Of a DNA stretch of 64,000 bases, positions 49,123-56,911 are shown piece after piece. Within the stretch, counting starts at the first letter, position 1; the number at the start of each line of letters is the position of its first letter. The position numbers were made by a program, and so were the translations under genes. Source of the stretch: Marinobacter sp. NP-4(2019) (GTDB taxonomy: Bacteria > Pseudomonadota > Gammaproteobacteria > Pseudomonadales > Oleiphilaceae). Location of the stretch: positions 3,038,001 to 3,102,000 of the forward strand of contig NZ_CP034142.1 of the NCBI RefSeq assembly GCF_003994855.1. The letters run 5' to 3'. A model generated the notes under the pieces. That model had not been told where the DNA came from. It ran no database searches and worked only from the letters and a program-made list of their open reading frames with translations.

Positions 49123-51030
49123 TCAGAAGGAGTAAGAAACACTCGCGCTGACAAAATCACGGTCAGTTAACTCGTTATACGGTTTACCGCCGAAAAAGTT
49201 TGTATAGCCGATGTTGCCGGTGATCTTGTTCTGGTAGACCGCCTGCAGGGACAGACCAAGCGCCTTGCTGCCTTCGTTAAAAGCGCCACCTGGCTGAGGG
49301 CTGTATCCTTGTACATCATGGCTCCAGGCTAGCTGTGGCGAGAGGTTGATGCCGGAGAACACGTTGTTGTATGCCCAGACCAGACGCGCACGGTAGCCCC
49401 ATGAGAAGTCTGTCGTGAACCCTTCGTTGTTACAGTAATTGGTGTTCAGGTTCGCCCCACCGGCGCAGATATCCGCACCACCCAGAGCGTCCAGGGGAAT
49501 TTCACCTACACCGAAGGTGCCGGAACGACCGAATCGCGCTTCGTCTGTGTCCGGGAAATCGTGGATGTAGGTTGCACCAAATTCCGTAATAAATGAGAGT
49601 CGGCTCGCACCCATCACCTGATCAAAGAACTTGATCAGTGTGAACTGCGCCTGTGAAACCTTGAAGCGGTCATAACCCTGCACCTCAGTCCCGGCAAGGT
49701 TTGCACCACCCGCCTCTTCCAGACGCTGACGCTCAAGCAGACTCAGAGGCGTCTGGCTGCCATCGGCTTCTGTGCGTGCTTGCAGGCCACCCAGAATCAG
49801 CTCAAACGCGTTCCACTGAATGGGGACGTTGTCGCGGAAGCTGTATTCTGCCCCCAGAGACCAGCCACCCGGGGTGGTGGTGTTGATGCTGATACCATAC
49901 AGGTTGATATTCTCCGGGTACTCAATGAAGTAGCTCGGGAATGTCGAGAAAGGCTTGCTCGGGTCATTGGTCTGGGTACCGTCCGGATCGGAGGGGTTAT
50001 TCACCAGACCACTGACGTACGGAAGGCGGCTATTGTACTTGATGTAGTAGAACCCGAGCTCGGAGTCATTCAACTCTGGCACATACCAACGCAGAGCGAC
50101 ACCAAACTGGTCTTTTGAATCAGCTTCTTTATCGCCAAGGCGTGGAGCAATGAATCCCTGAGCAAACGCCTGGGAGTCCGGCAACTGCCCTGCCAGAAGC
50201 ACAGGTCCACAACCGTCCGACGCAAAATCGTTGGTGGAGAAGAACGTACCGCAATCGTCGGGACGAACCGGCTCCCAATCCGCCTGAACGAATGTCTCGA
50301 CGGTCATATTCTCGGTCACGCCTGCTGACATGTAGAACATTTCTACTGGCAGGAGTGCATCCTTCAATTCTGAACCCGGGGCGCGGAAGGCAGGAACGTC
50401 AACCGGGTTAATCACGTTGATACCGCCCTGGATAAAGGTGCTCTCGCCCCAGCTCACCACCTGCTTACCATAACGGAGGCTCACAGGCACATTGCCGAAA
50501 TACCAGTCGGAGAACACGTAAGCATCCAGAATTTCGCCACCAGAGGCGTTATCCTTCGCTTCATCGTTCAGCTCGCGCCGCTGGCCAACATCATCAACGG
50601 CGCGCATTTCATCCTTCAGTTCGAAGTCGTACCAATAGCGGCCACGAAGCAGACCGCCTACCCGCGTCAGCATATCGCTGTTGACGCTGTAGTCCAGGAA
50701 CAGCTCACTGTTACCTTTGACGATTTTGGAGTAGGTGTCACCCTTCTCAAAGTTCAGGTTACCGTCATCGTAGTTGTTGGTGGACGCACCAATATTTTCC
50801 TTGCTCCCACCCGGAGCGTACTCGGGGCCGAGGTTACCCTGGGCGATCAGGCGCTTGTCACGTTCCTGAGTACGCCAGCCGACACCGGCGGACAGTGTGG
50901 TATTGAACTGGGCTTCGACGTCCCCCAGGTAAAACGAATAGGCGGTTGCCTGCCCGGACATACCGGCTGCAACTGCCACGGCCAGCGGCAATTTGGCCCA
51001 CTGATGCCATTGTTGAGTTTTTCTTGTCAT
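49123..51030 (-). CDS. DUF1302 family outer-membrane protein
   Basis: I choose ATG 51030 (MTRKTQQWHQWAKLPLAVAV), which gives a signal peptide ending near SGQATAYSF with GGAG ten bases upstream. The frame is open for 25 more codons. The 635-residue mature protein is rich in beta strands and ends SASVSYSF, with the C-terminal Phe of beta-barrel proteins. DUF1302 features include AQFNTTLSAGVGWRTQERD and YGKQVVSWGESTFIQGG. The family is thought to form porin-like channels paired with DUF1329. It begins an operon with the DUF1329 gene. Confidence 0.9.
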   Translation of the reverse strand: MTRKTQQWHQWAKLPLAVAVAAGMSGQATAYSFYLGDVEAQFNTTLSAGVGWRTQERDKRLIAQGNLGPEYAPGGSKENIGASTNNYDDGNLNFEKGDTYSKIVKGNSELFLDYSVNSDMLTRVGGLLRGRYWYDFELKDEMRAVDDVGQRRELNDEAKDNASGGEILDAYVFSDWYFGNVPVSLRYGKQVVSWGESTFIQGGINVINPVDVPAFRAPGSELKDALLPVEMFYMSAGVTENMTVETFVQADWEPVRPDDCGTFFSTNDFASDGCGPVLLAGQLPDSQAFAQGFIAPRLGDKEADSKDQFGVALRWYVPELNDSELGFYYIKYNSRLPYVSGLVNNPSDPDGTQTNDPSKPFSTFPSYFIEYPENINLYGISINTTTPGGWSLGAEYSFRDNVPIQWNAFELILGGLQARTEADGSQTPLSLLERQRLEEAGGANLAGTEVQGYDRFKVSQAQFTLIKFFDQVMGASRLSFITEFGATYIHDFPDTDEARFGRSGTFGVGEIPLDALGGADICAGGANLNTNYCNNEGFTTDFSWGYRARLVWAYNNVFSGINLSPQLAWSHDVQGYSPQPGGAFNEGSKALGLSLQAVYQNKITGNIGYTNFFGGKPYNELTDRDFVSASVSYSF

Positions 51031-51219
51031 TGGAAGGCTACTCCATTGTTGTTCTGAGTCGCTGCTCTGATTATTGGTGTTCACGGTGTTGGAGGCTTCA
51101 CGCACAGTGCTCGTGATGCTGGCACTATAGCTAACGCTCTTGGGCGCTTTGATCAGTCAAAAGTATGATTTTGCGGTCATACCCTGTTTTACCGCCGGGT
51201 TCCCTCACTTCGAATCACT

Positions 51220-51263
51220 ATAGACAACAATGGTGGATGCAACCACCTTGTTTTATTGTCTAT
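51220..51263. promoter_or_regulatory. Imperfect inverted repeat upstream of the DUF1302 operon
   Basis: ATAGACAACAATGGTGG and CCACCTTGTTTTATTGTCTAT are arms of an imperfect inverted repeat about 190 bases before the DUF1302 start. The outer 7 bases and the GGTGG/CCACC halves match exactly. It is a candidate operator for the MalT-like regulator. The remaining part of the 569-base gap holds repeats A and C and no gene. Confidence 0.4.
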
Positions 51264-51304
51264 TTAGACCTGAGCAGAACGGGGTTTAGGGCTATGGGGA
51301 AGCA

Positions 51305-51411
51305 CCGAGAGGGGGACGGCTTTCCGGGAAACGCTACAAGCACATCCATGTGCGCTTGATCTCCGGCCATCCATGGCCTCCGACATTCCCGGAAAGCCGT
51401 CCCCCTCTCGG
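51305..51411. repeat. Variable-arm hairpin element, copy A
   Basis: Perfect 26-bp arms (51305-51330 and 51386-51411) enclose a 55-base core. The inner arm is CTTTCCGGGAA. The outer arm CCGAGAGGGGGACGG is unique to this copy. The core contains CACATCCATGTG and GGCCATCCATGGCC, two small hairpins. Confidence 0.9.
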
Positions 51412-51462
51412 CGCCAATCTATTCAGCAAGACGAATCCGGGTAGCAATCACTCAAGTCCGGG

Positions 51463-51572
51463 TGGAGAGGTGCCTGCCCCTTTCCAAAACTGTGCGGAGC
51501 CAGGGATGGCGGAGCCCAAGCGTACAGGGACGTATTTACAGCGTGTTTTGGAAAGGGGCAGGCACCTCTCCA
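51463..51572. repeat. Variable-arm hairpin element, copy C
   Basis: Perfect 28-bp arms (51463-51490 and 51545-51572) enclose a 54-base core. The inner arm is CTTTCCAAAAC. The outer arm TGGAGAGGTGCCTGCC is unique. The core is partly decayed (CCAGGGATGG, TACAGGGACGTA). It starts 28 bases past the thiolase stop and could end that transcript. Confidence 0.9.
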
Positions 51573-51599
51573 AAACACCAAAGTTAAAAGCCCGGAGCC

Positions 51600-52784
51600 T
51601 TAAAGCATTTCGATAGCCATGGCCGTCGCCTCACCGCCGCCGATACACAGGGCTGCGACGCCTTTCTTCTTGCCGTAACGCTGCAGCGCGTACATCAGGG
51701 TTACCAGCAGACGGGAGCCGGTTGAGCCGACCGGATGGCCCTGGGCACAGGCGCCACCGTGGATGTTGACCTTCTCAGGGTCCAGACCCAGCTCGCGGAT
51801 CGGCATCATGGCCACCATAGCGAAAGCTTCGTTGATCTCGAACAGATCCACATCGTCCTTGCTCCAGCCAGTCTTGGCGAACAGCGTCTCGATCGCGCCC
51901 ACTGGTGCACAGGTAAACTCGGACGGATGCTGTGACTGGGTGCTGTGACCAACGATGCGGGCCAGCGGCTTCAGACCACGCTTTTCGGCTTCGGACTCAC
52001 GCATCAGCACCAGCGCAGACGCGCCGTCGGAGATGGACGAGGCGTTGGCAGCGGTAACCGTGCCGTCTTTGGCAAACGCCGGACGCAGGCTCGGGATCTT
52101 TTCGATGTTGGCGTTATGGGGCTGCTCATCGTCTTCTACAACCACTTCGCCCTTACGGGTCTTTACCGTCACCGGGATGATCTCGTCCTTCAGCAGGCCC
52201 TCTTCGATGGCCTTCTTGGCTCGGGTCAGGGAGGTGATGGCGTATTCATCCATTTCTTCCCGGGTATAGCCTTTCTTGTCCGCCATTTCCTGGGCGAAAG
52301 CCCCCATCAGACGGCCGGTTTCGGCGTCTTCCAGGCCGTCCAGAAACATGTGATCCTGCGGTGCCTGGCCCGGCCCCATGCGGTAGCCCTTGCGGACACC
52401 CTGGAGCACGTATGGCGCATTGGACATGCTTTCCATGCCGCCGGCAACCAGGATGTCGTTACTGCCAGCCTTGATGATGTCGTGAGCGAACATGGCGGCT
52501 TTCATACCGGAACCGCACAGTTTATTGATGGTAGTGGCGCCGGTGTGATCTGGCAGACCGGCCTTGCGCATGGCCTGGCGGGCCGGGCCCTGTTTGAGGC
52601 CGGCAGGCAGTACGTTACCCATAACCACTTCCTGCACGTCCGCCGGCTGCAGGCCGGCGCGCTTCACCGCTTCGGCGATGGTGATGGCACCCAGTTCCGG
52701 GGCGCTGACGTCCGCCAGGCTGCCCTGGAAGCCGCCCATGGGGGTACGGACACCGCTGACGATGACTACGTTATCTGTGCTCAT
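51600..52784 (-). CDS. Acetyl-CoA acetyltransferase (thiolase)
   Basis: The 394-residue thiolase condenses or cleaves acyl-CoA. Active residues are Cys90 (TTINKLCGSGMKAAMFA), His350 in GGACAQGHPVGSTGSRL and Cys380 in ALCIGGGEATAMAIEML. The length and the GVRTPMGGFQGSL start fit biosynthetic-type acetoacetyl-CoA thiolases (PhaA/AtoB). A role in beta-oxidation, ketone body or polyhydroxyalkanoate metabolism cannot be chosen, as no partner genes are adjacent. The gene is flanked by repeat C and repeat R9. Confidence 0.93.
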   Translation of the reverse strand: MSTDNVVIVSGVRTPMGGFQGSLADVSAPELGAITIAEAVKRAGLQPADVQEVVMGNVLPAGLKQGPARQAMRKAGLPDHTGATTINKLCGSGMKAAMFAHDIIKAGSNDILVAGGMESMSNAPYVLQGVRKGYRMGPGQAPQDHMFLDGLEDAETGRLMGAFAQEMADKKGYTREEMDEYAITSLTRAKKAIEEGLLKDEIIPVTVKTRKGEVVVEDDEQPHNANIEKIPSLRPAFAKDGTVTAANASSISDGASALVLMRESEAEKRGLKPLARIVGHSTQSQHPSEFTCAPVGAIETLFAKTGWSKDDVDLFEINEAFAMVAMMPIRELGLDPEKVNIHGGACAQGHPVGSTGSRLLVTLMYALQRYGKKKGVAALCIGGGEATAMAIEML

Positions 52785-52818
52785 ATCTGAATCTCTCTGT
52801 TGGTTGTTTGGTAGGTTT

Positions 52819-52844
52819 GTCGGATTAGCAAAGCGTAATCCGAC
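52819..52844. repeat. GTCGGATTA palindromic repeat R9
   Basis: GTCGGATTAGC...GCGTAATCCGAC lies in the gap between zapE and the thiolase gene, reversed relative to R1-R7. Confidence 0.85.
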
Positions 52845-52852
52845 ACCTTGTC

Positions 52853-53992
52853 TCAGGGTTTATGCGCCGCTTCCAGGTACTCCCTGGACTGCATCTCCAG
52901 CAGTCGGGATTCGGTACGTTCAAACTCGAAACCCAGGCGGCCGCCGGCGTACAGATCGGTGATTGCCGCCGCGGCGGAGATGATGACTTTGACGTTGCGG
53001 TCGTAAAATTCGTCAATCATGTTAATAAAACGGCGGGCCTGATCGTCCTTGTCACCGCCCAGCACCGGGACATTGCTGATGATGATGGCGTGGAACTGTC
53101 GCGCCAGCTCAATGTAGTCGTTCTGGCTGCGGGGCCCGTCGCACACGTCCTTGAAATCGAACCACACCACGTCGTCGGCGTGGGCGATGGCGGGAATCTT
53201 GCGGCCGTTGATTTCCATGGATTTACTGTGCTTCGCCGCCTCGACCGCCAGTGCATCGTAACTTTTGCGCAGGCTGACGTCGGCCTCATCATCCAGCGGG
53301 AAGTGGTACAACTCGGCCTGTTCCAGGGTCCGGAGACGGTAGTCCACGCCGCCGTCGACATTCACCACTTCGGTGTGTTTTTTAACAAGATCAATGGCTG
53401 GAAGGAAGCGGGCGCGTTGAAGGCCGTCCTTGTAGAGACCGTCGGGCACGATGTTGGAGGTGCACACCAGGGTCACGCCACGGCTGAACAGACCGTCCAT
53501 CAGGGTGGCCAGGATCATGGCATCACCGATGTCGGACACGAAGAACTCGTCGAAGCAGATCACCCGGGTTTCGTCGGCAAACTTTTTTGATACCAGCTCC
53601 AGCGGGTTCTTTTCCCCTTTCAGGGACTTGAGTTCGTTGTGTACCCGCTGCATGAAACGGTGGAAGTGAACCCGCATTTTGCGATCAAACGGCAGCGATT
53701 CGTAGAAGGTGTCCATCAGGTAGGTTTTGCCACGACCGACACCACCCCAGAAATACAGCCCCCTGACCGGTTCTTCCCTGCCCTTTTTCAGCTTTCTGCG
53801 AAGTTTTGCCAAACCTTTCTGGCGTTCGCTTTCGGCTTCCACGAGTTTATCGTACAGTGACTGCAAACGCTGGACGGCATCTTCCTGTGCCGGATCCCGG
53901 TGAAAATCCGGGCGTTCGAGATCCTGCTGGTAGCGTTGCCAAGGGGTCATGTGGTCGGTCATCAAGCCTGTTCCCGAAGAGTGGTCGTTCAT
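52853..53992 (-). CDS. zapE: Cell division protein ZapE, AFG1-like ATPase
   Basis: The 379-residue P-loop ATPase has FWGGVGRGKTYLMDTFYESL (Walker A near 87), the helical KMRVHFHRFMQRVHNELKSL segment, Walker B ETRVICFDEFFVSDIGDAM, and LVCTSNIVPDGLYKDGLQRA. ZapE binds FtsZ and destabilises its polymers, and it resembles AFG1/LACE1 of mitochondria. The start may be 53992 or the ATG at codon 11 (MTDHMTPWQRYQQDLERPDF). It is divergent from zapG, another division-associated gene. Confidence 0.93.
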   Translation of the reverse strand: MNDHSSGTGLMTDHMTPWQRYQQDLERPDFHRDPAQEDAVQRLQSLYDKLVEAESERQKGLAKLRRKLKKGREEPVRGLYFWGGVGRGKTYLMDTFYESLPFDRKMRVHFHRFMQRVHNELKSLKGEKNPLELVSKKFADETRVICFDEFFVSDIGDAMILATLMDGLFSRGVTLVCTSNIVPDGLYKDGLQRARFLPAIDLVKKHTEVVNVDGGVDYRLRTLEQAELYHFPLDDEADVSLRKSYDALAVEAAKHSKSMEINGRKIPAIAHADDVVWFDFKDVCDGPRSQNDYIELARQFHAIIISNVPVLGGDKDDQARRFINMIDEFYDRNVKVIISAAAAITDLYAGGRLGFEFERTESRLLEMQSREYLEAAHKP

Positions 53993-54193
53993 TTACGGCG
54001 GCGTATTGTGGCCGATTTTGGGATTTTTCGCCACGTTGGCACTGCCAACGGATACCCGGCTCTCCAGTCAGGGCAGGCTTTGACGAAGCAATACGACGAT
54101 TGGCTCAGACTTTGTGGATGGGCGTGAGCAGCCTGGAACGTTATACTGCCCCAAAGGGCCAAGCTCTTAAAACGCAAAAGGACGACACATCTT

Positions 54194-54640
54194 ATGACGA
54201 ACCTGATTCTGGCAGCGATTGCCGCATTGGTTGTTGGCATTGTCATCGGCGTACTGATCAGCCGCTCCGGGCAGACTACTAATCTGCGTCAGCGCCGTGT
54301 CGAGCAACAGATTGAGGAGCTACGTAGCGAATATACCCGCTACCAGGCCCAGGTGAATGAGCACTTTATGGAATCGGCTCATCTGCTGCGCCGTTTCAAT
54401 GATGCGTATCGCGATGTGAATCAGCACATGGCACGGGGGGCGAACCGGCTGTGTAATGATGAGGAGTGGATGGAGGAGCTGGAGCAGGAGAGGTCTCGTG
54501 CTCGTCTTGAGGGTGCTCGCGAGGACGGCGTGGAGCCGCCACGGGATTATGCGCCCAAGTCCGGGCCTGAGGATAAGGGCACGCTGGCTGAGGACTTTGG
54601 GCTCAAGAAGGGCGACAAGTCTTCAACCTCTAAGGCCTGA
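54194..54640 (+). CDS. zapG: YhcB/ZapG family inner-membrane protein
   Basis: This 148-residue protein has one N-terminal membrane helix (LILAAIAALVVGIVIGVLIS) and a cytoplasmic coiled coil (QRRVEQQIEELRSEYTRYQA) leading to FMESAHLLRRFNDAYRDVNQ, the DUF1043 signature. YhcB links cell division with envelope synthesis in E. coli. The C-terminus is charged and disordered. It is encoded divergently from zapE. Confidence 0.92.
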   Translation: MTNLILAAIAALVVGIVIGVLISRSGQTTNLRQRRVEQQIEELRSEYTRYQAQVNEHFMESAHLLRRFNDAYRDVNQHMARGANRLCNDEEWMEELEQERSRARLEGAREDGVEPPRDYAPKSGPEDKGTLAEDFGLKKGDKSSTSKA

Positions 54641-54678
54641 CCAGCTGGTACCGTCCCCGGCCTGAATTTTTCGGTGGA

Positions 54679-54790
54679 GTGACTGGTTGGGCCTATCTTT
54701 CCAAAACACGCTCAAGCACATCCATGTGGCGCTTGGGCTCCGCCATCCATGGCTCCGCACAGTTTTGGAAAGATAGGCCCAACCAGTCAC
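54679..54790. repeat. Variable-arm hairpin element, copy E
   Basis: Perfect 29-bp arms (54679-54707 and 54762-54790) enclose a 54-base core. The inner arm is CTTTCCAAAAC. The outer arm GTGACTGGTTGGGCCTAT is unique. It sits between convergent zapG and NIF3-family genes, 38 and 32 bases from their stop codons, a good place for a bidirectional terminator. Confidence 0.9.
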
Positions 54791-54822
54791 CCTGACTTTA
54801 GCGTTATCCTCTACACGCCTTA

Positions 54823-55566
54823 TTACACTGGATTATCGCAGTCGATAAACCGGTGATTTATCCCAAACTCTTTCTCCAAGGCCTTACCAAGCGCCTTCAC
54901 TCCGTAACGCTCCGTGGCGTGATGGCCTGCCGCGTAGTAGTGAATTCCACATTCACGAGCGGTGTGAGTCGTCGGTTCTGAGATTTCACCGCTGATGTAA
55001 GCATCCAGGCCAGCTTCAAGGGCTATGTTGATAAAACCCTGGGCTGCGCCGGTACACCACCCTACCCGTTTGATTTCTGGTTTGCCCTCACCGACCCACA
55101 GAGGCTCCCGATGGAGTTTCTCGGCAATTTGTCGGCCGAACTGTTCGGGGGTGACCGCTGTTGGCAGTTCGCCTTCCCACACCAGGCCGCCGAGAGGGCG
55201 GGGGTTTTCGATGCCCAGCACGTCGGCCAACTGGCGGTTGTTGCCGTATTCGGGGTGGTCGTCCAGTGGCAGGTGGTAGGCGACGAGGCTGATGTCGTGG
55301 TCCAGGAGTTGTTTGATGCGCTGTCGCTTCATGCCCTGGATGCGTTGGTCTTCGCCCTTCCAGAAGTAGCCATGGTGGACGAGGATCATGTCGGCGTTGG
55401 CTTCAATGGCGGCGTCGATGAGGGCTTTTGAGGCGGTGACGCCGGTGACGATGACTTTCACTTCGTCCTTGCCTTCAACCTGCAGGCCGTTCGGGCAGTA
55501 GTCCTGGAAGTTTTCGGGCTGGAGCCATTGTTCGATTGTTTTCAGGATTTCGTTGCGGTTTGCCAT
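54823..55566 (-). CDS. NIF3-family dinuclear metal-centre protein
   Basis: I choose ATG 55566 (MANRNEILKTIEQWLQPENF). The longer frame up to 55725 is read through repeat B and is not real coding. The 247-residue protein has DYCPNGLQVEG near residue 20, the metal motif ILVHHGYFWKGED near 63, and HYYAAGHHATERYGVKAL near 210. YbgI/NIF3 proteins form hexameric toroids with two metal ions. The E. coli homologue is thought to act as a GTP-cyclohydrolase-type or hydrolase enzyme, but this is not settled. Confidence 0.92.
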   Translation of the reverse strand: MANRNEILKTIEQWLQPENFQDYCPNGLQVEGKDEVKVIVTGVTASKALIDAAIEANADMILVHHGYFWKGEDQRIQGMKRQRIKQLLDHDISLVAYHLPLDDHPEYGNNRQLADVLGIENPRPLGGLVWEGELPTAVTPEQFGRQIAEKLHREPLWVGEGKPEIKRVGWCTGAAQGFINIALEAGLDAYISGEISEPTTHTARECGIHYYAAGHHATERYGVKALGKALEKEFGINHRFIDCDNPV

Positions 55567-55612
55567 GAACTCTCCGTCTTTGACGATATAACTCCGCATG
55601 TTTGAAGAGCGA

Positions 55613-55711
55613 GGCAGGTAAGGCTTTCCGGGAATGTCGGAGGCCATGGATGGCCGGAGATCAAGCGCACATGGATGTGCTTGTAGCGTTTCCCGGAAAG
55701 CCTTACCTGCC
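55613..55711. repeat. Variable-arm hairpin element, copy B
   Basis: Perfect 22-bp arms (55613-55634 and 55690-55711, one further A-T pair outside) enclose a 55-base core inverted relative to copy A. The inner arm is CTTTCCGGGAA. The outer arm GGCAGGTAAGG is unique. It lies 23 bases after the hisC stop. Confidence 0.9.
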
Positions 55712-55734
55712 TTGCGACACCCCAAGCTTGAAGG

Positions 55735-56787
55735 CTACAGAGACTTGAGGCCAGCAATCAAGGCATCGTTCTGCTCTGCCGTTCCAATGGTGATTCTCAG
55801 GAAGTCACTGATTCTGGGTTTATTGAAGTGGCGGACTATGATGCCCTGCTCTCTCAGACCTTTTGCCAGCGCCTCGCCAGTCTGTGTTTTGTGGCGGGCG
55901 AAGATGAAATTCGCCTTGGATGGAAGAACTTCAAACCCAAGTTCTGCCAGTGCATTAGTCATTCGCTCACGCTCTGAAACAACACCGTCGCAGCATTTCC
56001 GGAACCAGGCTTCGTCTTCGTAGGCCGCTTTCGCGCCGGCGAGGGCCAGGCGGTCCAGGGGGTAGCTGTTGAAGCTGTTTTTGACGCGATTGAGGGCTTC
56101 GATCAGATCCGGGTGCCCTACTGCAAAGCCAACTCGGAGACCAGCCAGTGAGCGGGCTTTCGACAGCGTCTGGCTGACCAGCAGGTTCGGGTATTTATCG
56201 ACCAATGCAATCGCGCTCTCGCCGCCGAAATCGATGTAGGCTTCGTCTACTACGACGACCCGGTCGGGGTTGGCCTGGAGGATTTCTTCTACGTGCTCCA
56301 GATCGAGATAACGCCCGGTTGGCGCATTCGGGTTCGGGAAGATGACGCCGCCGTTGGGTTGTTTGTAGTCGGCCGGGTCGATTTCGAAGGTGTCGGTCAG
56401 GGGGACGGTTTTGCCTTCGATGTTGTAGAGGCCGCAGTACACCGGGTAGAAGCTGTAGGTGACGTCCGGGAACAATACGGGTTCGCCGTGCTGGAACAGG
56501 CCGTAGAAGATGTGGGCCAGGACTTCGTCGGAGCCGTTGCCCAAGAAGATCTGTTCAGGCGTGACTTTGTGGTAGTCGGCGATGGTCTGGCGCAGGCTTT
56601 CGCCTTCCGGATCCGGGTAAAGGCGCAGGCTGTCGTTCAGCTCGGCCTGGATGGCTTCGATAACCTTGGGTGACGGGCCAAATGGGTTCTCGTTGGTGTT
56701 CAGTTTCACCAGGTTGGCCATTTTTGGCTGCTCGCCCGGCACATAAGGCACCAGGTCATTGACCAGCGGGCTCCAGAATTTACTCAT
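55735..56787 (-). CDS. hisC: Histidinol-phosphate aminotransferase
   Basis: The 350-residue PLP enzyme makes histidinol phosphate in histidine synthesis. I choose ATG 56787 (MSKFWSPLVNDLVPYVPGEQ). The 29 upstream codons are read through a perfect palindrome. Motifs are KLNTNENPFGPSP near residue 30, FLGNGSDEVLAHIFYGLFQH, VVVDEAYIDFGG near 190, and the PLP lysine in LVSQTLSKARSLAGLRVG near 215. It lies downstream of hisD, separated by repeat R10 and the 42-bp palindrome. Confidence 0.95.
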   Translation of the reverse strand: MSKFWSPLVNDLVPYVPGEQPKMANLVKLNTNENPFGPSPKVIEAIQAELNDSLRLYPDPEGESLRQTIADYHKVTPEQIFLGNGSDEVLAHIFYGLFQHGEPVLFPDVTYSFYPVYCGLYNIEGKTVPLTDTFEIDPADYKQPNGGVIFPNPNAPTGRYLDLEHVEEILQANPDRVVVVDEAYIDFGGESAIALVDKYPNLLVSQTLSKARSLAGLRVGFAVGHPDLIEALNRVKNSFNSYPLDRLALAGAKAAYEDEAWFRKCCDGVVSERERMTNALAELGFEVLPSKANFIFARHKTQTGEALAKGLREQGIIVRHFNKPRISDFLRITIGTAEQNDALIAGLKSL

Positions 56788-56810
56788 TTCTGTTTTTACT
56801 CCGAGAAGAC

Positions 56811-56852
56811 GGGCGGCGGGGATGTCTTCCCGGGAAGACATCCCCGCCGCCC
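56811..56852. repeat. Perfect 42-bp palindrome between hisD and hisC
   Basis: GGGCGGCGGGGATGTCTTCCC is followed with no spacer by its exact reverse complement. The centre CTTCCCGGGAAG resembles the inner arms of the hairpin family joined without their core. It could be a core-less member of that family, and it begins 24 bases upstream of the hisC start. Confidence 0.9.
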
Positions 56853-56877
56853 TCGCAAACTTTGGTGATAGCATATT

Positions 56878-56903
56878 GTCGGATTACGCTTCGCTAATCC
56901 GAC
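56878..56903. repeat. GTCGGATTA palindromic repeat R10
   Basis: GTCGGATTACGC...GCTAATCCGAC lies 8 bases after the hisD stop and 25 bases from the 42-bp palindrome. Confidence 0.85.
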
Positions 56904-56911
56904 AAACTGAC

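Noticed and set aside
51350..51616. Small open frame through repeats A and C (product with SGHPWPPTFPES)
   Set aside because: It is only a translation of the hairpin core. The same peptide arises from copy B beside the NIF3-family gene, so it is repeat DNA and not a gene.
56788..56874. N-terminal extension of hisC
   Set aside because: The extra codons run through the 42-bp palindrome and read similarly on both strands. The family start is the ATG at 56787.
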